Notes: generated by a model from the letters alone, not told the origin. Positions 19,134 to 30,114 are shown, counted from the first letter of the stretch. The stretch is DNA of 64,000 nt from Notolepis coatsorum (GCA_963971535.1 OZ020593.1:11443560-11507559); one strand, 5' to 3'. Translations and numbers: made by a program.

Positions 19134-22100
19134 GAGAGAGATAGAGAGACAGACAGAGAGAGAGACAGACAAGAGAGAGGTGCAGATATAGAGAGAAAGA
19201 TGGAGAGAATGAGAGAAAGAAGGAGAGAGAGATATAGAGAAAGAGAGAGAGAGGGAGAGAGAGGTGCAGATAGATATAGAGAAAGGGGGAGAGAGACAGA
19301 GACGGATAACAAGGAGAGAGAGGGGGGAAAGAGAGAGAGATATACAGAGAGAGATAGATATAGATAGAGGTGCAGATAGATAGAGAGAAAGAGGGAGAGA
19401 GAAAGGGGGAGATAGAGAGAAAGGGGGAGAGAGACAGAGAGAGACACACACAGGAGATAGAGACAGACAGAGAGAGACAGCGAGAGAGAGAGAATGACAG
19501 AGAGTCAGAGAGACAGAGATAGACATAGAGAGACAGAGAGAGAGACAGACACAGAGAGAGACAGACATAGAGAGAGACAGACATAGAGAGAGAGAGACAG
19601 AGAGAGAGAAACAGACAGAGAGAGAGAGAAACAGACAGAGAGAGAGAGAGTAAATGGACAAAATGTCATCGGTCATGTACTGAACTTCCCTCCACACCTG
19701 CAGCCATACTGTCCTATATGCTAAACTGCATGGACTGCAACGTATGACATATATCGTGCCAGTTAGGGAACCTTATGTATACTGCACCTGTGTATACTGT
19801 ATACTTTTACTCTCGTAGTATATATTCAGATTACAATGAATTCCTTATTGCACATGTATTGTACCATAATAATATAACTGATACTTTCTCATATTCTTAC
19901 AGTTAATTATATTGTTTACGCTGCTTTTTTTATTTTACCGTTTTATTGCCTATATTTTGTGTCTTCTACTATTACTATTACCATGCCCATGCCCATACCC
20001 CCCCCCCATGCTGCTATGATGCCCAAATTTCCCCATGGGGATCAATAACGGAATATCTTATCTTAAAGATGCTGTAAGTGGTATTTCTTTGTATAAACAA
20101 GTGATAATTAAGCATTACATCACTCGCAGGAGTGTGTTATGAGAATTAGAGCATGCCTAGGGGTGGTTGTTAGGCCCGAGGCGCAGCCAAGTGGTGTAAT
20201 GGCTTTTATACAATTGGCGCATTCATCCAACATTATTGCTATACAATAAACACACATTAATTGAAGATTTATTGACAAAACCATCCGCAGAAAAAGTTGT
20301 TCCAAAAAATAATAATAAGAGAAGTTGTGTAGAAGCAGCTCGGAGGTGCGCTGTTTCAACCCGAAAAGGCCAGCATCGGAGAGGGGGGCCGTGAGCAGCG
20401 GAATCCTCCTCTGGTCCGGCACCCGCGCCTGCTCCAGCCAAAGGTGGCGCTGGATGAGAGTGGCCAGGGCGCGCTCCTTCCCGGCGGCTATCGCCTGCAG
20501 CTGGGTCAGATGCAGGATGGCTCCAGCCACCTGGACGTGGAGGTACCGTTGATGGTCATCTAGTACCGTCCCGCCCGCCATCAGCCCCGACATGTAGCGC
20601 GCCAGCTGCGCAATGTTGGAGGTTGCAGCCAGGCTCTGTGTCGAGGCGATGTACACCTGGTCACTCCACGACGCCAACTGCCTAGCCGACTTCCCCTGGG
20701 GAACTGGCTTTCTTAATGGCTCCCACACCATCTCGGGGCAAAGGATGGATGCCATCGGGCTATCAAGTCGAGGCACCCCATCCCTTAGCCCCTGGACCAA
20801 ACCCACCACCCGCGTGACTGGCACGTAGGCGGGGGTAAGGCCAACGATGCGGGATATTACCTGTCCCCGCGGCACGTAAGCCTCCATTGCTGGGAAGAAT
20901 GGGCAGACAACGCCTGTCTCTCTCACAGGACGACGTTGCCAGAGATGACCTATCATGTCATCAGGAACAGGTGCCGGCAGTGGCTGCGGCAACGCCACGC
21001 GATTGGCGGCTGCCGCCATGAGCTCGGGGAACAAGGCAAGCAACTCCCCTTGCATACCTTCTTCCACGTCACTCGCATCCCTCGCGTACGGGAGGCTGCA
21101 CTGGGCACCATCGTCCGACGCGGCAGATAGCTGGGCATCTCGTCTCCGGGGTGGAGGTTTTAACCCAGTCCCAGAGTACAAGGAACCCCAGGGAGACGTA
21201 GCACTCCCTGCCACTCCCTGAAGGGGAGAGTGACACGTCTCCGCCGGGCCTTCGAACAAGAGAGCCCCCGCCCCCTCCATGTAATCCTCAGTCTCCATCG
21301 GATATGGAGACGAGGCGAGAGAACTCTCGCTCGGCTCCAGCACAACACTACAACCAGGCCGCTCACCCCCGCTGCTCGCCGTCTTACGACGAGAGCGAGC
21401 CGAGGCGAAGAGTCTGCGACGCAAATCCCCGGCCACCAGAGGAACTGTCGGCCTATCGGCCGACTGTCCTCTGGCGGGGGAACCAGGGCCGGAACTCGGC
21501 CACCTCATAGGAGATGGGAGCTCAACGGCCCGTCGGCGAAGCACACTCTCCACCGGGCGCCGCCCAGGCGCACCTGTTTGCCACGAAAAATTACAGCGTT
21601 TTTTGTGTATTCCAGAATATTCCAGTAAAGGGCGATTATCACAGAATCTTTATATTTTCCTGAAATTTAAAAAAAACAAGCGTTTTTCAAAATGGTATAA
21701 AACGGAAAATGAACCGATTAAAAAACAATCCGTTTCGACAATGTTGAGTGCAAACAAGTCATTGATAAGCGACGGCCAGATTAGACACATAGCCATCATT
21801 TAAGACATAGTTTATGCGTTTGCAAATGTGAGAGCTCTATCATTGAAGTGGGTGGTGGCATTCAAGGGGGGTAAGGCACACCGCATGGCTGGCAATGAAA
21901 GTGTTAAAGTACTAAATATATGGACACTTGGACAGTGCAATGGACAGTCTACCATTATTTGTCATGCTGTCCCTACAAACTGTATGCAAGGTCATTATAC
22001 CATGTTGAATGTTGGCGTGATTTTACAGTCTCGAAAGGGGATAATAAACTGTTCATTTCACTGAGACAAATGGGGGACCCTGATGGAAACAAGACGAAAG

Positions 22101-25100
22101 TCTTTCTCTGGTCTGCATCCTCTTAACAATTGTATGTATTGAGCTGTACTGTACCCATTCTGCAATCTGTTAATAAACTTTTCAATCAATCAATCAGACA
22201 AATTCCTCAGATTGTTTCAGATTCTGAGGAAATGTAAAATTGTCATCAAATACAGTTCTCACGTGCAAATCCGTCAGGTATCTCAGAAGAGCGCCGTTGC
22301 ACTTGTCAATTCAGTCGACCTACTTTGCTCGTTGTTGAAGACGGACACAGAGAGCGCCTCCTCCAGGTCTTTCAGCTGGATCTCCTCTCGATCTCGTCCT
22401 GCTTTCCAGAACTCCAGAGCCGTCTGGACGATGCCATTTCCTCCTGTGTTACTGTGAAGCACATCAACAAAAAGCTTTCAAGTTCAAGTTTCTTTAATAG
22501 TTGTCATACAGAAGTACAGAATACTTTTATACAAAATGCTTCTTACTGTTACGCTCCAGAGACTGTGCTAGACAAGATAAGTATCAAATAACATAGTATA
22601 GCATGTAAATTAGAAGTAGAAAATGAGGTCACAGTGTTCAGTATAGACATATGTACAATGTTCGATGCAGAATAGACGTAACTGAGTTACCATATAATAT
22701 ACAATACTGTGCAGTGTACTAATATACAATACTATATAGTGCAAAGCAGAAATGGGATGAGGTACAATTTAGGTACAATTTACAGTAAGGTGTACGAGTT
22801 GTAGTGCAATCCTTTATCAATAAATATAAAGTGTGGGGAGTGGGTGCTACAGTGTGTTTGTTTAAAGTGAGTGTGTGCTATAAAGTGTGGGGAGTGGGTG
22901 CTACAGTGTGTTTGTTTAAAGTGAGTGTGTGCGTGTGGATGTGTGTGCTATGTGCGTTTGATGGTTGTTGTGTAGTGTTCATTGTTCGTTGAGCAGCCTG
23001 ATGGCCTGGGGATAGAAGAGAAGAGAATAACTAAGAATTGTCTCCCGATAGCCTCGTTTTTTTCTCCCTGCAAAAGACTATAGCGCCGGCCTATGTATGG
23101 ACTTCGGGGTAAACACATTTGAAATCGAATAAAGTTTGTAAAGGTTTTCCAACATATTATCTATGAATCCAAATTAAAAAAATATATAGATATAGTATTT
23201 ACAGATATGTAAAAGGATTATGTGCAGGTATGTACAGACAGATGTGGACAGATATACAGGTGCAGCTCAATAAATTTGAATATCGTGGAAAAGTCTATAT
23301 ATATATCGCTGTATCGATGCAGTAATTTGTGCAAAAGGAGTCCCAACCAAGTACTGAGTGAACATACATGCACATACTTTTCAGAAGGCTGACATTTCTA
23401 TATACAAAAGAAAACGACATCTATTTTTTTTTTTTTTTTTATTGGTGATACAGAAGTTTGGGCTTTCATGAGCTGCAAGACATAATCATCCAAATTAAAA
23501 CAAATAAAGGCTTGAAATATTTCACTTTGTGTGTAATGATGAATCTATAATCTACGAGTTTCGCTTTTTGAATTGAATTACTGAAATAAAATAACTTTTC
23601 CACGATATTCTAATTTATCGAGCTGCACCTGTATATATGGTAAGAACAAATACCATATATAAATATATATATTTATTCTTACCGTGTATATATATATATA
23701 TATATATCCACATCTGTCTGTACATACCTGCACATAATCATTTTACACTATTACTCAGTAGTAGGGATGCTCGATATTGGCTTTTTTACCGATACCGATA
23801 TTCCGATATTGTCCAACTCTTAATTTCCGATACCGATATCAACCGATATCAACCGATACCGATATATGCAGGGTTTCCCCGTCCAAAAAACGGAATAATT
23901 TCAGGTAACTAATAATTTCACTGGATATATATATAACAAATATTGTTATTGTTTTTTTTTTGTTTTTAAACCGATACCGATATTTTCCGATATCACATTT
24001 TACTGCCGATATCGGCCGATAATATCGGTCGGCCAATAATATCGGACATCCCTACTCAGTAGTACTAATTCATATATTTTACACCCAGTTTAGTACATTG
24101 TATATTACTATTGCTACTTGTGTTGTATGACTACAATACGTTTGAATCTGATCTAATCTAAAGCCAATGCTTTTAGTGCGTCTTCACCTGAGTAAGAGGA
24201 AGATGGCTTTCTGATTGGAGACCCCGGCCACCTTGTAGTATTCCAGGTAGGGCCTTATGCTGTCGATGAGGCCAGGGTGCAGCTTGTCCATCTCATCGAA
24301 GATGAACAGTGAGCGCGGACATCTGGAGACCTCATTCCTGATCTGCTGTTTTAATTCAGCCTTTTGGAAAAACAACGGAGCGTCATTATAATGGAATGAG
24401 AACAGTGCTACTATATTGACAGAAATGTCATACAGTTCAAAAGGAATGACAAAAGAGCGATTATATATTTTTTTGTATCTACTTTTTCTCCCCATTTTCT
24501 ATTTTTCTCCCTTCCCCAATTTCGTATCGTACAAATTGTACCCTCCCCTGTCTCGAACGCTGTTAGGCCATGCCTCCCACAAGCCGGCTGCAATGTGGAC
24601 GAAGCCTTGCATCACGTGTCCCCTCCGGTACTCGAGGAAGCAGCCGTCGCATCTTTTCACCTGCACAGCATGATCTCTCAGCGGCGAGGGTCTGCGTGGG
24701 AGGGACACACCGCCCTTGTTGCTTCCTGATAGTACTGCGCAGGCGCACCAACCGACCTGTAGGAGTCGCTGTCCACAACGTCCGATCCCCACCCCTCAGT
24801 TTCCCACCCCCTAATACTGCCAATTGTATTAGTATGAACGACCAGCCAAGCTGATAGCAATGCAGAGAGCTGGGCTCGAACCCAGCGTCTCCTGCATTGA
24901 TGGCGAGCGCCTTGCCCACTACACCACCTAGCCGCTCACAAAAGAGTGATTCTAGAAAGGTACAGTAAAGAGGAGGGAGGTTGTAACTCTCATTAATACA
25001 AAAGAGTGATTCTAGAAAGGTACAGTAAAGAGGAGGGAGGTTGTAACTCTCATTAATACAACAGAGTGATTCTAGAAAGGTACAGTAAAGAGGAGGGAGG

Positions 25101-27428
25101 TTGTAACTCATTAATACAACAGAGTGATTCTAGAAAAGTACAGTAAAGAGGAGGGAGGTTGTAACTCTCATTAATACAACAGAGTGATTCTAGAAAGGTA
25201 CAGTAAAGAGGAGGGAGGTTATAACTCATTAATGGAGCTGTTGAAATCATTGACTTGTCTTGTTTTAGTTTGTTACAGTTTTTGTTCTGATCTAGCATAT
25301 ATACATTTTGCTTTCTAAAGATACTGGGTGGACACTAGCCTATTGATTGTAAAATAAATAACATATTATTTATTAACAGTAATGATTATATATTAACTTG
25401 ATCGATGGACATGTGATTTTGTTTGCAGATGATTTTATTGGAAGAAAATGTAAGACTGTGTTTGAAAAAAGTGTTAAGGGTGATAAGCTAATAGCTTCTT
25501 CCTAGTCCTTTTCGGACAAAAGACTGTTTTGTTTATTGTTTTATCTTTTATTACAGCAAATTATTATTATTATTAATTTGTATTATTATTTAAAATGTTT
25601 ACATAGTTATTTCTTGACTATATTTATTGTTCGAAAGTAACTATTCATTCATAATCATCATTCATCATGTGTGATGATTGTAGTTGTTCCTTTGTGTTTT
25701 AGTGTCTATGTACTATGTAGTGTGTGTTCTATCCCCGCCCCCCCCCCTCCTTCTCTGTTAGCTCCTCCCCTGCAGCATGACAGGGGGCGTGGCTGACGAG
25801 GTGGCCCCCCTCCTTCTCTGTTAGCTCCTCCCCCGCAGTGTGACAGGGGGCATGGCTGACGAGGTGGCACCCCCTCCTTCTCCATTAGCTCCTCCCCCAC
25901 AGCGTGACAGGGGGCGTGGCTGATGAGGTGGCCCCCCTCATTTTCTGTTAGCTCCTCCCCCGCAGTGTGACAGGGGGCGTGGCTGATGAGGTGGCCCCCC
26001 CTCCTTCTCTGTTAGCTCCTCCCCTGCAGCGTGACAGGGGGCGTGGCTGACGAGGTGGCACACCGGCTTTCACTCATCTCATCCCGCACACAAGAAAACC
26101 CTGGTTTGATCTCCACTACCATAGATATATATAACGAGATGGTGCAAGGCGGAGTGTCTAGCGTAGTTCACCGGCGGCCATCTTGCCACAGGCAGCACGC
26201 CCACTCATAACATGAATGTCTATGGTGCATGTTTTACTATTGAAATAACCATAGATTGCTAAATCTTCAACCGATTTACAAACGGTTTGGTTTATTACAA
26301 ATGTTATTACCATGGCTATGATGCTTGGACATGTTGAAATTATTTTCATATGAAAGTATGCAGTATGATAATTACATCTCTGTGGTTTATAACAAACCAA
26401 ACGAAAAATGGTTGAGAATTGAGCAAGCTATGGTTATTTCAATAGTACATGCAGCACCATAGACCATATGAGTGGGCGTTAGGGATGGGTACCGATTTCT
26501 GTACTTTTGAGGTACCGAACCGAAACACGTCGGTACTACCGAGTATCGATTCAAGTGAGATACAGATTTTTTTTTTTTTTACCTTTTTTCTTTTCATGTC
26601 AACGTTCACACGCACAATATATGCTTACCTAGGATTTTACTTGATTCAACAACAAAGCAGTCGGAGCAATGACAAGCCGAAAACTGTCGAAATTGTAGTT
26701 ATTTGAAGTTTGGATTTTTTTTCACGACTGAGGTAGGTAGATTAAATTTTTAGAGACAGAGTACCGAAAAAAAGGTACCGTTGGGTACCGGTATCGATTC
26801 ACAGGTACCGGTACCAGTACCGTATCGGTTCAAATGTGAAAAGTACCCATCCCTAGTGGGCGTGCTGCCATCAGACTGTTCAACACCATATGATCTCTCT
26901 CTCTCTCCCCCTTTCTCTCTATCTCTCCTTCTTTCTCTCTGTCTGTCTCTCTCTCCCCATTTCTCTCTATATCTATCTGCACCTCTCTCTCCCTCTCTTT
27001 CTCTATATCTCTATCTCTCCTTCTTTCTCTCTCATTCTCTCCATCTTTCTCTCTATATCTGTACCTCTCTCTGTCTCTCTCTCCCCCTTTCTCTCTATCT
27101 CTCCTTCTTTCTCTCTGTCTGTCTCTCTCTCCCCCCTTTCTCTCTATATCTATCTGCACCTCTCTCTCTCTCTTTCTCTATATCTCCTTCTTTCTCTCTC
27201 ATTCTCTCCATCTTTCTCTCTATATCTGTACCTCTCTCTGTCTCTCTCTCCCCCTTTCTCTCTATCTCTCCTTCTTTCTCTCTGTCTGTCTCTCTCTCCC
27301 CCTTTCTCTCTATATCTATCTGCACCTCTCTCTCCCTCTCTCTCTCTTTCTCTATATCTCCTTCTTTCTCTCTCATTCTCTCCATCTTTCTCTCTATATC
27401 TGCACCTCTCTCTCTGTCTCTCTCTGTC

Positions 27429-27504
<76 letters not shown>

Positions 27505-29187
27505 GGTCCAACTTTGAACCATAACACATCATCGATTCATATTCATGTGTATCATTCTAATCATACCTTGTATTTCTCAATTTCACGAGGATACAGAACA
27601 ATTTCACGAGGATACAGAAAGTCGAGCTCTGTGAACAGATGGACGAAGCTGCTGTTCATGCCCTCCTTGTAAATGCTCTCTGCCACCATCTGAGCCACAA
27701 AGTTCTTGCCCGTGCCGGACCAGCCGTGGAGCGAGAGGACCAGGGGCTTCTTGGGGTTGTCGTCGTTCATGAACCCACTCACGGCCTTCAGGATGATGCG
27801 CGAGGCGATGTGCTGCCCAAACAGTTTGCGCTCCAGGTCCGCCTGCAACCCTGACATATTATGTCAAGTAGAAAGTCGCCAACATGGTGATTATTATAAT
27901 GTAGAGTACCATAGACACATAGGGACGTCAATGTATACAGAGATCTCCGGTCATTTTGTATTTTTACAAAAACAATTATCATGTTTTTTTTTATTATGAA
28001 TCCATAATAATACATATATTATCACCTATACTGTTGTTTCATAATAATAACAATAATAATACATATATTATCGCCTAATTGTGTTGTGTTTTCATCTTTT
28101 TATCAACTCGAGTTCTTGAGAGAGATACCAGTTTTGAACTTTGCTATTTTATGCCCGGATATTGACTCGCCTCTCTGGGCAGCCAGTTCTGCCTGTGACG
28201 GCCTGTTTCTATGGCTAGACTATGTCCACTCAGTCTGTACCGTGTCAATGTTTTTCTTAATTTTATATCATTCACAGTGGTCAGGTATTCTGCCACAGTG
28301 TACTCTCTGTTTAGGGTCAAATAGAATTCTAATTTACTTTGTGATTTGGTTGATTTTTTCCAATATTCTATATAATTTTCTTTTTGTTTTGAGATTATTT
28401 GGTTGGGCCAGATTGCTTGGTGTCTGTCCTGAAGCCCTGTTGTTTGTGGGCAGAGCTTCATGACTAGCTGGCAGAGGGGACTCTTATCTGGGTTAATCTC
28501 CTGGCTCTGAAGGGCTTTGTAGTGGTAGGAGTGGGGGTCACTTGATTGGAGGTGTGTATAAAATGTGATGGCTCGCTTTTGAATTTTAATAATTATAGGG
28601 TATTGGCCAAGTTCAGCCCTGCATGCATTATTGGCAGTGTGTCTGTGAACCCTAAGTAGGTTTTTGCACAATTCTGCATGTAGTACTTCTAATGGATGTT
28701 TTTCCCATTTTGTGAAGTCTTGGTTAGTTAATGGACCCCACACTTCACTGCCATATAGTATTATTGGATTTATTACAGAATTTTTAGCCAGGTCCCAATT
28801 GGGATGTCAATTGGAATTTTGTCTCTCTCTGGCTCTCTCTCTCTCTCTCCCTCTGGCTCTCTCTCTCTCTCCCCTCTCTCTCACACACACTCACACACAC
28901 AGTTGCGGAAGCGATACACGCGACCGGGAAGACAAGGTTGTACATACGTTCAATAAAACACCAAAAGGTTAAATTAATAATAAATAAAAAAAACTCTTAC
29001 TTGTTTCGTTGAAAGTGACCCAGTTCGAATCACAACTTTCACGCCCCCTGAAATAGTAAAAGACGCCGCCGCTTCCTCCTAATGCTGCGAGACCGCCCAT
29101 GATACCCAGTGCTATGGTTACTGGTTCCGCAAGAATCACATTCGTAATCAAAACATATATTAACAACGTTTTGAACGTTAGTTTCAT
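18835..29187 (-). CDS. tor1: Torsin family AAA+ ATPase (torsin-1A-like), five exons, complete
   Basis: Exons on the minus strand: 29187-29001, 27850-27567, 24360-24188, 22451-22324, 19082-18835. All junctions are GT-AG with consistent phases, giving 339 residues against about 330 for the family. Torsins are ATPases of the ER and perinuclear lumen, activated by LAP1/LULL1. Visible parts: signal peptide (about 1-20), hydrophobic glycine-rich segment (22-46), Walker A GWSGTGKN (105-112), Walker [10 protein letters not shown] (about 175-182), sensor region SNTGGNG, and C-terminal GCKT cysteine (326). A 21-bp duplication in exon 2 adds seven residues. The exact paralogue is uncertain, so the symbol is family-level. 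NSA2 lies upstream on the same strand. Confidence 0.93.
19085..19655. repeat. Compound GA/CT microsatellite block (torsin intron 4)
   Basis: About 570 bp of GAGA with interspersed GACAGA, GGTGCAGATA, GAATGAGAGAAAG and GGGGGAGAG words. The same higher-order word order occurs in reverse complement at 26890-27503. Open frames here are low-complexity artefacts. Confidence 0.95.
19680..20062 (+). mobile_element. LINE family C-like 3' tail
   Basis: Ends with AATTTCCCCATGGGGATCAA and TATCTTATCTTA, the plus-strand counterpart of the tail at 3305 and 47050. 5'-truncated. Confidence 0.55.
20120..21553 (-). pseudogene. DIRS-like retrotransposon gag ORF (477 codons) in torsin intron 4
   Basis: An uninterrupted 477-codon frame, GC-rich against AT-rich surroundings. 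Residues about 270-410 contain [31 protein letters not shown] and [14 protein letters not shown]. The last resembles the RHLWL...LL.APLS..GLFG tail of fish DIRS-type (tyrosine-recombinase) retrotransposon gag proteins. The Arg-rich N-terminal third and a Glu/Met stretch (near 165-185) are unassigned. The last 60 residues look like read-through into flanking sequence. No reverse transcriptase or recombinase is adjacent, so it is a fragment. A domesticated gag gene is a less likely alternative. Confidence 0.5.
21600..22060. other. Unassigned intronic sequence
   Basis: Between the DIRS-like ORF and a LINE tail. I see only short unsupported frames and a GGCAATGAAAGTGTTAAA word resembling a piggyBac-type end; no partner end was identified. 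Confidence 0.35.
22068..22198 (+). mobile_element. LINE family A 3' tail
   Basis: TGGGGGACCCTGATGGAAAC through CTGCAATCTGTTAATAAAC and (CAAT)n. About 130 bp, non-coding. Confidence 0.8.
22324..22451 (-). CDS. tor1: Torsin exon 4
   Basis: 128 nt. Reads [20 protein letters not shown] then [17 protein letters not shown]. Acceptor CTTCACAG|T, donor CAAA|GTAGGT. Matches the helical segment after the torsin sensor region. Confidence 0.93.
22474..23035 (-). mobile_element. LINE family B 3' fragment
   Basis: TTCAAGTTCAAGTTTCTTTA followed by GTTGTCATACAGAAGTACAG is the reverse complement of the family B tail at 48365-49215. It ends at GAGCAGCCTGATGGCC near 23010. A 65-bp direct duplication (GTGTGGGGAGTGGGTGCTAC unit) lies at 22827-22930. 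Confidence 0.7.
23257..23631. mobile_element. Tc1/mariner-type MITE
   Basis: Inverted ends CAGGTGCAGCTCAATAAATT and its complement AATTTATCGAGCTGCACCTG, flanked by TA on both sides (23255-23256, 23632-23633). 375 bp, no transposase. A second copy, split by an L1-like LINE, is at 32932-34638. Confidence 0.85.
23762..24054. mobile_element. Non-autonomous hAT element (CCGATATCGG family)
   Basis: Starts TAGGGATGCTCGATATTGG and ends CGGACATCCCTA. The 8-bp duplication CTCAGTAG is at 23754-23761 and 24055-24062. The interior is full of CCGATACCGATAT words. Relatives are at 30272-30551 and 63251-63841. Confidence 0.9.
24188..24360 (-). CDS. tor1: Torsin exon 3 (Walker B)
   Basis: 173 nt. Reads [19 protein letters not shown] then [20 protein letters not shown]. 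Acceptor CCAAAAG|GCT, donor CTCAG|GTGAAG. Carries the Walker B acidic pair. Confidence 0.94.
24470..24937 (-). mobile_element. tRNA-derived SINE
   Basis: The reverse strand has a tRNA-like head with a box A-like GGTGTAGTGGGC and box B GGTTCGAGCCC, followed by a shared body (TTGGCTGGTCGTTCATAC, CAGCGACTCCTACAG) and an A/G-rich tail. The same element in plus orientation is at 38222-38690. Confidence 0.8.
24945..25235. repeat. 60-bp tandem repeat
   Basis: Five copies of a unit containing GAGTGATTCTAGAAAGGTAC and GAGGAGGGAGGTTGTAACTC, directly next to the SINE head. Some copies lack a CTC triplet. Confidence 0.9.
25240..25735. other. AT-rich intronic sequence, no recognised feature
   Basis: Contains ATT/TTA-rich runs only. 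No supported gene or element. Confidence 0.4.
25736..26063. repeat. 64-bp GC-rich tandem repeat
   Basis: Five copies of a unit with CTTCTCTGTTAGCTCCTCCC and GTGACAGGGGGCGTGGCTGA. The GGGGGCGTGG core resembles a GC box, but there is no sign of promoter function. Confidence 0.9.
26117..26890. mobile_element. Foldback/TIR element, interrupted by a hAT element
   Basis: The arm at about 26195-26310 (GGCAGCACGCCCACTCAT, CTATTGAAATAACCATAG, ACGGTTTGGTTTATTA) is inverted at about 26380-26479 and 26856-26872, giving a long imperfect hairpin of roughly 95-bp arms. The hAT element at 26480-26855 sits inside its right arm. A single-arm relative lies at 3110-3300. Confidence 0.65.
26480..26855. mobile_element. 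Non-autonomous hAT element (GGTACCG-rich)
   Basis: Ends TAGGGATGGGTAC and GTACCCATCCCTA, with an exact 8-bp duplication GTGGGCGT at 26472-26479 and 26856-26863. 376 bp; the interior has GGTACCG and TACCGGTACC palindromes and no transposase. Confidence 0.9.
26890..27503. repeat. Compound CT/GA microsatellite block (torsin intron 2)
   Basis: About 610 bp of CT-rich sequence with the words TATCTGCACCTC, CTCATTCTCTCCATCTTT and CTCCCCCTTTC, ending in a long pure (CT)n. It is the inverted homologue of the block at 19085-19655. Confidence 0.95.
27567..27850 (-). CDS. tor1: Torsin exon 2 (Walker A)
   Basis: 284 nt. Reads [20 protein letters not shown], then [20 protein letters not shown]. Acceptor TGTCAG|GG, donor TACAAG|GTATGA. 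Near its 3' end a 21-bp unit is duplicated (27578-27598 and 27599-27619), giving LYPREIV followed by LYPREIE. Confidence 0.94.
28130..28800 (-). mobile_element. LINE ORF2 C-terminal fragment (torsin intron 1)
   Basis: The minus strand reads [20 protein letters not shown] and then [20 protein letters not shown], the region after the reverse transcriptase of an I/Nimb- or L1-like fish LINE. The 199-codon frame (28743-28144) is open, but the 5' part and 3' UTR are missing. Confidence 0.65.
28820..28902. repeat. CT/AC-rich microsatellite
   Basis: (CT)n interrupted by GGCTCTCT, then (AC)n, within torsin intron 1. Confidence 0.85.
29001..29187 (-). CDS. tor1: Torsin exon 1 (signal peptide)
   Basis: 187 nt from [23 protein letters not shown] is a strong signal peptide, followed by a Gly/Ala-rich hydrophobic segment and ESCDSNW. 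Donor ACAA|GTAAGAG. Phase 1, matching exon 2. Confidence 0.9.
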
Positions 29188-29235
29188 TGTCTAAACTAAA
29201 GATGTATTTAGCTGTCATCGACCGGTCTCCTCTTC

Positions 29236-29257
29236 TTCGCTTTCAGTTTCGTTTACT
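29236..29257 (-). promoter_or_regulatory. ISRE-like motif upstream of torsin
   Basis: On the coding strand, GTAAACGAAACTGAAAGCG matches the interferon-stimulated response element pattern GAAANNGAAA. It lies about 55-70 nt before the ATG. Function is inferred from the motif only. Confidence 0.4.
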
Positions 29258-29339
29258 CCAGTTCTTATCTTCTTCTTCTGGTCATTAACGGCGGCTGACA
29301 TCCGGTATCGGTGCATTACCGCCACCTTCTGGCAGCGGT

Positions 29340-30110
29340 TTTCTTTGTTAAACCATATAAATATGACATAAAGACTGTATACGTTTGCAGACGTTCAGTT
29401 CAGTGTAATGGTAGAAAGGATATAAAGTGCACTATGCATTGTTGCAAAAATGCACATTCATTCTTGAAGAGTTTGATATGTATTTTAACTGGGCGTTGAG
29501 CAGAAGCGTTTCCCCAAGAGGGACACATAGCCTACCCTACCCATCACACAGTATCTTACCTTCAACACAGTTGCAAACCCCAACCTGTATTGCAGGAAAT
29601 TCATTTTGCCTCATACAATAGGCTACAGAATGTTGACCCACAACTCTGGACTCTAAATATTAATATTTTGTAAGGGACTGTAAAAAGTCCACACGTTGCA
29701 AACCGTTTGACCCTACAATCATTGTACACTCTGTTCTGATGGAAGATATTTAGATCCGACACCATGATTTGGCAATGGTCATTTAATTTTAATATGCAGC
29801 AATGATTGAAATTCTTGTTTTTCTAAGAAATGGTCAAAAACTCAAATCTTTCAGCACAATTACCACAACTCAGTTCTGAAAAGCACTTTGTGCTACATTT
29901 GCACTATAAGTGCTTTATAAGTAAACATGTTCAAGACGGTAGGATAGCTGTATATCCAGTCATCCACATGAATGGATATATCAGGGTCCAAATAATGTGT
30001 TTATACTCCTCTCCAGGGACGTGTGGAGACAGGTGCTCAACCAAAAAGAAAAGTCACATCAAAGGTCTAAATTATGGTCATAAGCATGACACAAGTAGCA
30101 GACCACATGC
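29340..30110. other. Intergenic region between torsin and NSA2, no recognised gene
   Basis: No supported coding frame. The only structured sequence begins at 30118 with TTAACCCTTTCACT repeats. Confidence 0.5.
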
Positions 30111-30114
30111 TTCT

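Noticed and set aside
18835-19697. Long Ser/Leu and Arg/Glu reading frames over GA/CT repeats
   Set aside because: They are frame effects of dinucleotide repeats; only the last 248 nt on the minus strand are real torsin exon.
25736-26063. GC-box promoter cluster
   Set aside because: The GGGGGCGTGG motifs are part of a 64-bp tandem repeat within an intron and are far from any start.
26830-27672. Long Ser/Leu and Arg/Glu frames
   Set aside because: Same low-complexity artefact from the CT block; open in several frames on both strands.
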